From Nymphaea colorata (lineage: Eukaryota; Streptophyta; Magnoliopsida; Nymphaeales; Nymphaeaceae): a stretch of 33,415 nt of DNA. Position 1 is the stretch's first letter; the number at the start of each line of letters is the position of its first letter. The translations under genes were made by a program, and so were the position numbers. The notes beneath the pieces were generated by a model. That model was not told where the DNA came from. It did not search any database and saw nothing but the letters and a program-made list of their open reading frames with translations. Positions 10,554 to 21,255 of the stretch are shown in pieces. Where the stretch lies: positions 1 through 33,415 of the forward strand of contig NW_022204762.1 in NCBI RefSeq assembly GCF_008831285.2. The letters are read 5' to 3'.

Positions 10554-11290
10554 ATTATGCTACATATAAAATAGGTTTTTAAAGATTGACATGTCCCCCT
10601 TTGAATCCAGCCGTATAACTGAATCAAAAATATTTCACTTGCATAATAAGTTCTAGAGTCTTTGGGGTATTTTTGTAAACCAACTTAAATTATGTCTTTC
10701 TTTTCCTTTATGTAGTCCAAACAAACATAGTTTGAACAATTCTTTTTCTTTCCATTCAAACAAGCTTTTATAACAATTTGTTTCATTCTATTTTCTTTCT
10801 TCTCCTTTTCTTCCCAAATCCTTTCTTTCCCTTTCCATTCTTTTCCTTTTATCCTACTTTCTCTCCATCCAAACAGGTGCTATAATAGGTCAACGAAAAA
10901 ATTATTTAACAATTGGGATTGTGTTGCCCAAAGTCTCTCTAAGAGCCAGCACGTTTGAAATGACCTTATATAAGAAGTTACATGAAGAAATAGGTTGTAC
11001 TGGTGTACACTTATAGCTCCTTGTATCTTGAGAATCAGAATAATCACAGTGTTGTTAAACTTCTTCACCATTCATCTTATTCCCAAGAAAACTTCAACCA
11101 TCTTGTTTTTGTAATGACTGGTTACTCCTCGGTACTGTTGAAAAAGGGACCTGAAGGATCCACTATGTCCTGAAGCACTCTCTGCTTTCAAACTAAAGTT
11201 GCATACTTCAGTTCTTTTGCTAAAATAGATCTTAGAATTTGTCGGACTCATCTCTCTTTTCCACTCGCCACCACAGACTACTATTTAAAA
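10201..11290. other. intergenic DNA with microsatellite and pyrimidine-rich tract
   Basis: No gene is recognised. A TA microsatellite with two single-base interruptions occupies 10471-10551. The stretch 10690-10880 is a pyrimidine-rich tract in which the phrases tccaaacaa, attcaaacaag and atccaaacagg recur, as often seen at ends of small hAT-like plant elements. I could not pair termini. Confidence 0.45.
10471..10551. repeat. (TA)n microsatellite
   Basis: About 40 TA dinucleotides interrupted twice by a C. Short open frames of Tyr and Ile across it are artefacts of the repeat. Confidence 0.95.
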
Positions 11291-11594
11291 TAAGAACAAA
11301 ACATGTAATTCCCATCTCTCACTCTCTCTCTCGCTCTCTTCATGCAAGAGAAATCAAAGGGCATGGAGCTGTTACTTATTCTAAAGAAAAGCGCATGAAG
11401 TCAAACGTGAGACCTAGAGTCTCAATCCTAAACCGGGTCCTCCCTTAGCCCGCGCGTTGTGGGCTTCGGTTCAGACCTAGATTTGCCTAGGCTTGCCCTA
11501 GGCTGACCCTAAGTGAATGGGTTTAACAAAGACCTAGGCTGGACTAGACCGGATTTGGACTTGACCCCCCTGGCCTTGGTCTTGAAGAGCCTCG

Positions 11595-11762
11595 CTTAGA
11601 GTCGTCGCATTTCCTCCCGCTCCTCCCTCTGCTTCAACTCCAAGCTGATCACTATACTCCTTCTCGGACTGCACTTGCTGCTCTACGCCTCCCACTCCTC
11701 CCTCTTGACCCGGGCTTGGCTCAACACGGCCTCGATGGACCTCACCCGCTCACTTTCAGTGG
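11595..11762 (-). pseudogene. GC-rich fragment with coiled-coil-like reading frame, unrecognised
   Basis: The minus strand reads SERVRSIEAVLSQARVKREE, one stop, then, after a second frame, EQQVQSEKEYSDQLGVE. Glu, Arg, Lys and Gln are enriched with hydrophobics at heptad-like spacing, as in coiled coils. Base composition is clearly more GC-rich than the flanks. It could be a captured gene fragment, for example the C-terminus of a plant transposase or coiled-coil protein. I do not recognise the family and the match could be a composition effect. Confidence 0.25.
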
Positions 11763-12099
11763 TAGACAAGTAAAAAAAGAGAGGAACGACCCTGTTGAAT
11801 AGAAACCATTAATTTACATGATATGACATCGTTGATATTAAAGTTCCTGTCTTGGTGGGAAAGACGCAGACTTAGAGGTGGAATAGAAAGGCTCGAATCA
11901 AAATACTTATGTGAAGTTGGTAGATTGTGCTTCCCATGGCAATATGGTGGCTATCAAAGACAGGAATTATGAATACCATGGCAACATGAAAAATCCAAAT
12001 CTGTTACATCAGAAGCAATTGACAGTCTAATTTATATGATTCAACATGTGCTAAATATGAATCTTCAAGCAGAAGAACAAGTTTCCGCAACTTTTCGTC

Positions 12100-12430
12100 C
12101 TTTTTTATGAAGGAAGTCTCTCACGTATATCACCGACTTCAACACAAAGCAGCATCACCACAAAAGCATATAGAAAACACATATGCTAATCAAACCACAT
12201 CCGAAAGACGCCTTGATCGACCAGCTTCCCTTCCCTATTTTAAAGCTATTCACAGTACCTACACCACGGTCCTCATGAATGTTCATGGTTGCCGATCGTC
12301 ACTAGCTAATGCCGGAAGGAATTCCATCTTTCTGTTTGCTCTCTCTCCTCCCCCTCTCTCTCTCCCCCTCTCTCTAGACGTGCATAAGAACTCAAAATGC
12401 ATGGAGCTGTCACATTATTTCCTTCTTTGA
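12100..12430. other. open frame without recognisable product, CT-rich 3' half
   Basis: An open plus frame runs from 12107 to 12430. Its second half is a CT-rich low-complexity run (12335-12375) giving Ser, Leu and Pro only, and the first half has no recognised motif. It overlaps the local duplication, where the frame is not kept. I do not consider it a gene. Confidence 0.3.
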
Positions 12431-12613
12431 CCACACTTCACTTTTAGTGGTCGAGAAGTCAAAAAAGAGGGGGACCACCCTGTTGAATAGAAACAAATAA
12501 TTTACATTGATAAGACTTTTCTTAATATTTTTTGTTATAAAAGAGACAGCACTGTCATTGAAATTTATATATATATATATTATGTGTGTGTGTATATAAC
12601 TAATAATAGATAA

Positions 12614-13310
<697 letters not shown>

Positions 13311-13631
13311 AGTGTTCTGAACAAAATATGAATTTCCTAATGTCTTCATCATAAACACTAATTTAATCTAAACAATGTTTAAGTTCAAATTACTTTTATA
13401 AAAAAAGTATTTTTTCTACTACTAAAATTTTGATGTTATAAGTGCCATTCCTTTTCTAATTATTATGGTATATTAATAAAATAAAAAATAACTAACTTAA
13501 TGTGTGTTTATCACCAAATATATTTTAAGATAGTGCTAAATTATAAAGAAAAAGAATTTTAATAGGCCCGGCTTCTGTCCCTTACCTAAGTGGTATGTTA
13601 TTTATATATACATATATATGCACATGCACTC

Positions 13632-13633
<2 letters not shown>

Positions 13634-13686
<53 letters not shown>
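13634..13686. repeat. (GA)n microsatellite
   Basis: About 26 uninterrupted GA dinucleotides follow an atatatatg patch. An open frame through it encodes an Arg-Glu run and is an artefact. Confidence 0.95.
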
Positions 13687-13689
<3 letters not shown>

Positions 13690-13692
<3 letters not shown>

Positions 13693-14910
13693 TTAAATGA
13701 AACTAAAAACATCCAAAGAGTAATGGATGCCACAGTACAACTTAAAAAAAAGGACGAAACAAAAGAAAATAGAAGCAGCAGAGAAGAAGAGAGGAACCAA
13801 TCCGACAGTGAGAAATCCTTCAGGATAGCTAAAAGCTCCATTCTTAGGGTTTGCAATAAGTGGTGGAAAACGAAACGAGCTTTAGGATAGAAGACTTAAT
13901 TGGGAATGATCCAAATCTTCCACCAGAAAATACAAAACCATGTATGCCAACTTCAAATACAGATGGCACATGGATCAACAACTTCAGTTTAAAGGAATTA
14001 GACATTTTCCTCTTGTTGACAAATCTAGCACAGCTCTATGTTACAGAAATTTCCTAATAGCCATCGGTTAGCAAACTAACCAAAATATCTTGATTGCCAC
14101 GTTATTTTCTTCAGAAATCCCAAAGGAGGATTTGGTGATGGATACGAAAGAGATACATGGGCTCTACTACATCAACTAAATCGAAGACAAACAAGGCCAC
14201 CACCAACAACAATCAAATTCTCTCGGGCCAACAAAATTGAAGACAAGCAAGGCCAGGAGAAAGACAAAGAATGTATTGTTGTTTCTTTGCTGTTCTTAAT
14301 TTGTACTTTGGTGTCTTCTTGTCATCTATTTTACATTTTTTTTTCATTTTACGTGAAAATTGGATTGAATCAACCTATTTTATGATTTTATCATCCAGAT
14401 AGCACTAGCTTTGATAGTCATACATGAAAAGACCTCAATACTTGGTCCGTTTCTTGTGAAGTTACATAATGTTTTGCATGTCTCCATTTATTTTGTAGCT
14501 CTAAAACAATTAATGACGTCGACTTTTCTCTATATGCCACAGCTTTCTTAAACTCCAAATCTGTCAACCCTAAAAGGTCGCTGCTCTTCCCTATCAAGCT
14601 GTAGCTGGATGTCCCCGGCACAAGTTTTCCATGAGTTCTCAAATGCAATAACCTAGCAACGTCTTCTAGGTGATTGTCACCTCGAATCCATCAAAAGATG
14701 CATTTGCAACGATCAGTTGCCTGACCATGGTTTTAAATAATGGAATACAACTTTTACAACTGTTTTTAATGATACAAAATAACCATTTGAGCACAAAAAT
14801 AGCTGTCCGATTTCAATATACACGCATATATATATATATATATATGCCGCACACCCTAATTAGGTCGTCATGCCACACACCTTAATTAGGTCAATGATGC
14901 ATCACTCAGA
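13690..14910. other. intergenic DNA with two unrecognised short frames
   Basis: A plus frame at 13860-14057 (contains SFRIEDLIGNDPNLPPENTK) and a minus frame at 14648-14418 (contains YSLIGKSSDLLGLTDLEFKK and VLELQNKWRHAKH) have normal-looking amino-acid composition but match no family I know. Both are short and have no visible neighbours that would make a gene. Related phrases tcgaagacaaacaaggcca and ttgaagacaagcaaggcca recur near 14180 and 14238. A short (TA)n run lies at 14826-14845. Confidence 0.35.
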
Positions 14911-15252
14911 TTTTTTGAGGCGTTCTTCCAGGGGATGCATAGAGACCTCCTACTGCAGGTGTGCACCTCTAACAACACTGGTTTAGGCTACTTGTCAAAG
15001 AAAGAAAAATCTGACAGAAGAATATTCCATGCATGACTCTTTCACAGTCTACATCTTCCGTTAGTCTTTCCACCTTAAGAGCTGTTTCAGAAAAAAAAAA
15101 ACAAATCAGGCCAAATCAGAGAGAGAGAGAGAGAAATAGGGTGATGACATTTGCTCATGATGAGTGCAATGAGTGGAGAGCATTCAGCTCGGTTCGGTTG
15201 GACATGGGCCAACACGAACAGATTTGTGTCAATAAAACAGTCATAGCAAAAA
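14911..15252 (+). repeat. dispersed repeat family, copy C (short)
   Basis: Similar to 9612-10190 of copy A: shared are aggcgttcttc near the start, ggtttaggctacttgtcaaa, agaatattcc, the ttagtctttccacc and aagagctgttt phrases, the GA run and gagtggagagcattcagct. It lacks about 250 bases that copies A and B have between the attcagct phrase and the acatggg phrase. Its tail (aacagtcat) is shared with copy B. Same orientation as A and B. Confidence 0.75.
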
Positions 15253-15349
15253 TAAGGTACTCTATATAGATAAGATATATAGATAAGATATATCTTGTAA
15301 GAAAAAGATGACTAAGAAGATTGATTATATATATACATATATATATATT

Positions 15350-16041
15350 CTGTAGAGGCAGTGGCTTCAACCTGAGTCATCTGGGATGAAGAAAGCATTC
15401 CAACTCATCGCTCTTGAGTAATTAACGTATCATATAATTCAGACCATGAAGGCAGATCTTTGAATACAGTAACCATGGTAATAAAAGATTCATATTCAGA
15501 ATTCAGTCCATTGAAGGTATAGAGAACAAGGTCTGTATCTGAGACAAAGTCCTGCACTCTGTTAAGAGAATCATGTAAGAAACTAATATGTTGAAGGTAT
15601 TCAGTCATAGACATTCCTCCCTTTTTTATGTTTTGTAATTCTCTTTTCAGCTGAATAATACGAAGATTATTTTGTGAGGCATACTGTTTTTCAAGGATGC
15701 ACCAAGCATCTATAGCCGTGCCAACATGAACCAGTTGTGACATGACTGGTTGAGTAACAGTGACTTTGATCCAACTTAGTGCAAGTTGGTCTTAACGATA
15801 CCATAAATCATAAGCAGTATTTTCTTGTGTGTGTGGTTCATCAAGAAATTCAGGTGGAGCAGAACATTTTCCATTAACATACTTGATCAAATTTTGACTT
15901 TTCATAACACTTTCAATTTGAGAACGCTAGAGAAGATAATTTGATCGATCAAGCTTGACTGAAACCAAACTTGAGAAAGTATTCCATTATGTACCTGGTG
16001 GAGTAGGAGTGCGAGGAGCGTTAGAAGAGGACAATGCAGCC
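15350..16041 (-). pseudogene. Ty1-copia gag remnant (minus strand), truncated
   Basis: This is the N-terminal half of a copia gag, the capsid protein of an LTR retrotransposon. From a minus ATG at 16041 it reads MAALSSSNAPRTPTPPG, then VKLDRSNYLL-stop-RSQIESV, then ENTAYDLWYR-stop-DQLALSWI. After that an uninterrupted frame (15743-15405) carries AWCILEKQYASQNNLRIIQL, QNIKKGGMSMTEYLQHI and VSDTDLVLYTFNGL, diagnostic of the UBN2/Retrotran_gag_2 domain. Three stops precede the open part, two of them where the family usually has Trp. Homology ends at about 15350 next to a TA microsatellite; the zinc knuckle and pol are absent. It differs from the copia element to its right and points the other way. 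Confidence 0.85.
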
Positions 16042-16104
16042 ATATTATACTAGAAATTTCTCCCTCATTCAATCAACAGTCGACGAGCACAGTCAATACG
16101 ATTT

Positions 16105-16116
16105 GAGTCTGATAAA
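16105..16116 (-). other. possible degraded primer-binding site of the minus-strand copia
   Basis: The minus strand reads TTTATCAGACTC here, 63 bases before the gag ATG, where TGGTATCAGAGC (initiator tRNA-Met complement) would be expected. About nine of twelve bases agree. No LTR is recognisable beyond it. Confidence 0.3.
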
Positions 16117-16189
16117 CAAAAAAGGTGACTGAGGAGGCGGATCGGGTGACTGAAGGGGCAGATAGGCCTCAGTGGCACTCCCTTGTTAG

Positions 16190-16460
16190 CATGCTCCTTG
16201 GTGAACAGGTGAACACAAAAGGAAACAGTGCGCCCCTTGGTGAAGGCTGTAAACAGCGTGACCTTCCCTTGTTGAGAGACCAAAAAAGAAGTCAACAGCA
16301 TGCTCCTCGGTGAAGGCTGGAAAGAGCATGGCCTTCCTTAGACAAAAAAGGAGGCACGTGCCCTGGTGAAGGCAGGAAACAACACACTCCAAAAGGAAGG
16401 CATGTGCCTCGAAGAAGGCAGGAAACAATACACTCTGTGCCACACCCTTGTTCAAACACT
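16190..16460. repeat. degenerate tandem repeat between two gag fragments
   Basis: The phrase ggtgaaggc, or close variants, recurs at about 16198, 16237, 16308, 16364 and 16410, each time near gcatgctcct- or gcatgtgcct-like and ggaaacaa-like phrases. Spacing is irregular (39-71 bases). Open minus frames here give Cys- and His-rich peptides, but these follow from the repeat. It sits exactly between the head-to-head copia gag fragments and interrupts the gag of the right-hand element. Confidence 0.6.
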
Positions 16461-16462
16461 AA

Positions 16463-17285
16463 AAGGAGAAGCACCCTCCTTGGTCCTGCTGATCCACGAC
16501 AGTTGACCTCCAATCCCAAGTTTGAATCTTGGCATTGATCCCTTCGCCTTATAAAGGGATGGATTACTGGTACGTTGTCTGAAAATGTCCTTGGTTTAGT
16601 TGTTGGATTTAACTCTTCTCAAGAGATTTGGCCCATTCATGTTGATGCTTTCACCCAGCAATCCCAAGAACGGGGATTTCATCTCACACACATGCTTACA
16701 ACATGTAAAAAGGGTAACAATGCCCTTGAAGTATATGTCGCCAAGTTCAAAGCCAAATGTGACGGCTTGGCTACTATTGGAAAAACTATTGGATACAAAG
16801 AGAAAGCCTTCTGGCTTCTCCAACGGTTATGGAAAGCCTATGAGCCTTTCGTTATGGCTATGCTCAAGCCACCAGTACCTTCTTGTGAAGAATTGGTCTC
16901 TCTGTTGCAAAGTCTAGAAGTGAGAAACAAATTTCTCAATTCCGATACCTCACCTCAAGTTGCCTTCTATGCTCAACGTGAAGGGCAAAACGGGTCTCGG
17001 GGCACTTACCATGTCTCTCGAGGGTGAGGACGATACTATAGAGGAGGACGTGGAGGGGGGTACACCTTTAATCCCTCTCATGGAGGAGGATACAATTCAA
17101 ATCCTTCTCAAACAGGATACAATGCAAATCTTCCTCAACCGCCAAAATGCAATGGCGCAGCCAACTCCTCCAATTCTTCCAAAGGTATCATATGTCAAAT
17201 TTGAAATAAAAAGAATTACTCTGTGATTAAATGTTACAATCGGTTCAATCATTCCTTCCAAGTGGAAGATGCCATTCAAGCCCTC
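16463..17285 (+). pseudogene. copia gag with destroyed zinc knuckle
   Basis: Capsid protein of the element. The first readable part, GPADPRQLTSNPKFESWH, is followed by a stop and frame change before WITGTLSENVLGLVVG. The frame 16575-17027 is then open with QQSQERGFHLTHML, CKKGNNALEVYVAKFKAKCD and FVMAMLKPPVPS, all typical of copia gag. A Gly- and Asn-rich linker follows in other frames. At 17193-17234 the zinc knuckle keeps exact C-x2-C-x4-H-x4-C spacing, but the second Cys position is a stop (17202-17204) and the His position is Tyr (17217-17219). The segment ALAALTIND leads into the protease. Confidence 0.85.
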
Positions 17286-17289
17286 GCAG

Positions 17290-18700
17290 CTCTCACAATT
17301 AATGATCCGCAAGATTTCGGCTGGCTAGTTGATACTGGAGCTACAATGCATATGACAAGAGACACATGTAAACTTAAGAACATCTCTCCTTATTTTGGCT
17401 CCGATACAGCTGTTGTTGGAAAAGGGCAACGATTGCAATCACACACATTGGACAGGCTGATATTTCTCCAAATCTTTCTATTAACGATGTTCTCTATGTT
17501 CCATGCCTCACTAAAGACCTCATTTATGTTAGCAAATTGACTAATGATTTTCCATACGATTTCGAATTCACCTCTGGTTGATGCACCCTAAAGGACAGAA
17601 GGACGGGCAGAGTAATGGCAATAGGGAGTGAACAAGGCAGACTCTATGTAGTGAACAATCACAGAAATTATAAGATTTTCTTTTCATCACATTTCCCACA
17701 AGTGACGGAAGAGTTTTGGCATGCATGTTTGGGACATCCTCAATTTGTTGTTCTCCCTTTTTTTAAAAACCAGGAATATATTGATGTTTTACCTAATATT
17801 TCTCTCTCGGTTTGTGCTAGTTGCCAAATGGAAAAAACTTGCAAATTGCCTTTTACTGAAAAAGACAATATTGTTTCTTTCCCACTGAAAAAAAATTCAC
17901 AGTGATCTTTGGGGACTGGCACCAGTTATATCTCGAGAACAATATCGGTTTCATGCTATAATTGTCAATGGCAATAGCCATTTCACATGGTTTTACCCTC
18001 TAAGACACAAATCTGATTTTTTTTATGCCTTTGTTCATTTTCACAAAATGGTTGAGCAGCAATTTGACAGTAAAATAAAAATTTTCCAAAGTGATGGAGG
18101 TGGTGAATATACAAGCTCCTGCTTCATATTATATCTCGACAACCTTCAAATTAAACGGCAGTATTCCTGCCCCAAGACACCCGAGCAAAATGTCAAAGCA
18201 GAATGCAAGCATCGCTCCATCACTGAATCGGGTCTAACGTTGCTCTTTCATTCAAATGCACCAAAGAGATTTTGGATTGATGCCTTCTCAGCAGCTGTTT
18301 TTCTTATGAACAGGCTTCCCACCTCAACATTGTCTATGCAGTCACCTTCCTCTATATTGTTTAAAAGGATTCCTGATTATTCCAGCATGCATATCTGTGG
18401 CAGCAGGTGCTTCCCTTATTTGAGAGGATATGTTCAAAACAAATTTGACCCTAAATCTGTTCCATGTATATTTATTGGATATAACACATTTCATAATGGT
18501 TGCAAATGTTTCAAACCAAATTCCAGACGTATACATATCCAGGCATGTCCTCTTTGATGAAAACCCATTCCCTTTCAAAAATCTGTCTTCTCTCTATACA
18601 GACGATGTCACGGATAGTGATTTTTTATCCTTTGTTGATATCGAGACTTCAAGCGATAGAACCATGCCAACTTCCGATCACCCCTAATCTGGTTCTAGCC
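17290..18700 (+). pseudogene. copia protease and integrase remnant
   Basis: The protease active site WLVDTGATMHMT at about 17318-17353 is intact, then a frameshift near 17430 moves the reading to ADISPNLSINDVLYVPCL. GAG-pre-integrase is seen as FWHACLGHP (17716) and SVCASCQMEKTCKLPF (17809), the zinc-binding H-H-C-C region. In the integrase core the first catalytic Asp is Asn (17967-17969). The second Asp (18093-18095, in SDGGGEY) and the Glu (18201-18203) remain, though the Arg after that Glu is Cys. The frame 18048-18557 is otherwise open through FWIDAFSAAVFLMNRLP and NKFDPKSVPCIFIGY. The protein cuts polyprotein and joins cDNA to the genome in active relatives. Confidence 0.9.
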
Positions 18701-20545
18701 CTACACCAGATCCATGTCTAAATGTCTATGATGATCTCCAATAAAGCATGCCACAAGATAGATCTCTCGATACAAATATTCATCCAGCCGATCCACCTGA
18801 TCCAACACCAAACTCTCCACCAAGCTTACATAGTTCAGAAACTACAAGTGACACCAGTCTTGAATCAACCTCTATGGGAACTTGAACCATAGTAACAAGA
18901 TCTATGGCTAGATCAATGTCTCTAGGAAACCGAACGATGTTAACTACAGCTATGGTAGGCATTCACAAACCTAATCCTAAGTATGCCAACATTCATACCA
19001 TCTATTCCAGTATTCCCAAAGAGCCCAATACAGTTCAACAAGCTCTAAAGCATGATGGGTGAAGAGCGGCCACGGAAGAATAAATGACTGCATTAAGATC
19101 TAATAATATATGGGATTTAGTTCCAAGAGAACCTTACATGAACGTCGTTGGATCAAAATGGGTTTTCAAATCCAAACCCAAAGCATATGGAAGTCTTGAT
19201 CGTTTAAAGGCATGCCTAGTTGCTTGGGGTTTCACTCAAGTAGAAGGGATCGATTACCGAGAGACTTTCTCTCCCATCATTCGACCAACTACTATATGAC
19301 TTGTACTTTCTATTGCTACCATCTTCAAATGGAACATCAAACAATTATATCTAAAAAATGCCTTCCTACATGGATCGCTTTATGAAACGGTCTATATGTC
19401 ACAACCACCGAGGTTTGCAGATCCTCTTCTACTGCATCATGTTTGTCATCTTCGGAAGGCACTATATGGCTAAAGAAAGTGTCTAGAGCTTGGTTTCAAT
19501 GGCTAAGTGATTTTCTTTTCACTTACAGTTTTCAGAGCAGCTATTCAGATCCATCCATGTCCACATTTCATGAAAATGGCCATTGTCTTATTATTTAAAT
19601 TTACGTCGACAATATGGTTCTTACAGGCAGCTCTTCTAACTGAATTCAGAATTTTATCTCCAAGCTTGAAGTCAAATTTCTAGTGAAAGATACGGGGCAA
19701 CTAAGTTATTTTCTTTGGATCGAAGCCTTGCATACCTACGATGGTCTGTTTCTCACTCAAACGAAATATGCTTAGGACATTTTGGAAAGAGCTCAAATGC
19801 TTGATTGCAAACCTATGAACACCCTTATGGCAGCCAAGCTAGCTCTTCTAGATACTTCACCTTTTTCATATCCAACTCTTTATTATGATATAGTTTGAGC
19901 ATTACAATACTTGACAATCACTCGACCAGAGATAACTTTTTCAGTGAATTTTATCAGCCAATTTATGCAAAATCCAACTCAAGCTCACTTTCAAATTGCC
20001 AAGCGTATTCTCTGATATATCAAAGGAACTACCAACTATGGCATTCATATCCTCTCTCAAAGCACCATGGATCTATATGCCCTCTCAGATGCGGATTGGG
20101 CTGGATGCCATCTCACCAGAAGATCCATGATAGGGTACTGTACTTTCCTAGGAGCTAACTGTATTTCCTGGAGTGCAGAAAAGCAATCCACCGTCGCTCG
20201 ATCCAGCGCGGAGGCTGAATATTGCTCCATGGCATCAACAGCTGTAGAATTGACTTGGCTCCTTCAAAACCTTCGAGATATTGGCATTACAATTACGAAA
20301 GCACCTATTCTTCATTGTGATAATATCAACACACTTTATTTAACCAAAAATCCAGTTTTCCACAATCAGTCAAAACATATTCAGATTGATTATCATTATG
20401 TGCGCGAAATGACCAGTTCAAGGCGCCTGACCACTAGATACGTCAATTCTTCTGGCCAAATTGTAGACATATGCACCAAAGCCTTGAGGAAAGATCAATT
20501 TTTTGACTTACAAGACAAACTCAAAGTCATCTGTCATTCCCATTT
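18700..20545 (+). pseudogene. copia reverse transcriptase and RNase H remnant
   Basis: The linker ends with TRSMAR and KPNPKYAN. RT begins near 19030 and shows [40 protein letters not shown] and RETFSPI. The first catalytic Asp is replaced by Tyr (19348-19350, in KQLYLKNAFLHGS). The YVDD box reads YVDN (Asn at 19611-19613). At least six stops interrupt RT, several at codons that are Trp, Arg or Gln in relatives. RNase H (20067-20500) is one open frame with SDADWAGC, SSAEAEY and LHCDN, so its catalytic Asp, Glu and Asp are all present, ending with HIQIDYHYVRE and TKAL. It would copy the element RNA into DNA; here RT is dead. Confidence 0.9.
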
Positions 20546-20553
20546 ATGGGGCA

Positions 20554-21255
20554 TATTAAAGAAAACTATTCAAATCTGGCTCACGACAATTTTGACAAAT
20601 CGAGCCAACAAGGAAGTTTTCAAACAAATAATGTAATGCCCAAATCAACTGCAACATCCAGCTATGGCATCGACAGCTGCAAGGAACAAATGGAAGTTTT
20701 CACTCAAATGCTGAAACACCCAACACAACTACAATGTCTCACCAAAATGACAACAGAAAATGGAAACTGCAACGTCACACTCAGCATCAAACGAATCTTC
20801 CTATGCAATGTCAATCAGTAATGGCCCCAACAAATGGAAGGTATAAATCAAATTCAAACAATCGATTATCATGCGTGAGCCATAATGTTCCTGATCTGGT
20901 CCACGTTTCTTACACTAAAAGTCAAGGAGAAAAAGAAAATGATCCTGATGAAACGTTAAGAAGAAAAGAGAAAAAGAAAGATCATAATGATGTTGAATTG
21001 GCTCACGTCTCTCAAATTGAAACGTTAGAGGGAAATAAAGAAACCAATGAAATCATTATATCCAAAAATCTCTCATCGGTTACAGGGTGATTTATGCTGC
21101 TTCATGCTGCCCTATATAATATATTGATGTACATAGGATGAATAGTGTGAAAAACGGCAAGAAAGCCTTTCCTAGTGTGGACGAAGGTTCTCCTGAACTG
21201 AACCACGTCAAACTTTGTCTCCTTTCTTCTTGCCTTTCCTCTCTTTTTCTTTATA
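20554..21255 (+). repeat. 3' LTR of the copia element
   Basis: The degenerate polypurine tract catttatggggca ends at 20553 and the LTR starts tattaaagaa, a likely decay of TGTTAAAGAA. U3 is A- and C-rich with internal near-repeats. A TATA-like ctatataatat lies at 21111-21121. R/U5 at about 21174-21255 has the copia-style layout: ggacgaagg, then gaaccacgtcaaactttgt, then a long pyrimidine tract. The end is set where sequence of the next element begins; no 5' partner LTR is in the window to confirm it. Small open frames inside it (20546-21090) are not genes. Confidence 0.7.

Larger units (their letters stand above)
11290..12510 (+). repeat. local direct duplication (two diverged copies)
   Basis: Two blocks recur in the same order. 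Block 1 is gcatggagctgttac near 11359 and gcatggagctgtcac near 12399, each preceded by a CT-rich run. Block 2 is 11752-11825 (cacttcagtggta-like start, gaccctgttgaatagaaac, aatttacatgata) and 12430-12510 (cacttttagtggtcg, accaccctgttgaatag, aatttacattgata). In the first copy about 340 bases of GC-rich DNA (11405-11750) separate the blocks; in the second they almost touch. So either an insertion into copy 1 or a deletion from copy 2 occurred. Confidence 0.7.
16463..21255 (+). mobile_element. Ty1-copia retrotransposon, 5'-truncated, inactive, with 3' LTR
   Basis: Copia order is clear on the plus strand: gag, zinc knuckle, protease, GAG-pre-integrase, integrase, reverse transcriptase, RNase H, degenerate polypurine tract and 3' LTR. 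The 5' LTR, primer-binding site and first part of gag are missing; the sequence begins within gag at about 16463, next to the degenerate tandem repeat. The zinc-knuckle tail (KCYNRFNHSFQ) and protease style suggest the Ale/Retrofit side of plant copia, which is an inference. Damage includes many stops, several frameshifts and changes in catalytic residues, detailed in the subfeatures. Confidence 0.9.

Noticed and set aside
13602-13890. Arg-Glu or Ser-Leu rich proteins
   Set aside because: They derive from the GA repeat; the non-repeat tail matches no family.
16065-16519. Cys/His-rich minus-strand proteins
   Set aside because: They follow the degenerate tandem repeat in several overlapping frames, with irregular ligand spacing and no conserved core.
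20546-21090. Lys/Glu/Asn-rich frames as an extra retroelement gene
   Set aside because: They lie within the LTR, after the RNase H stop and polypurine tract, and match nothing known.
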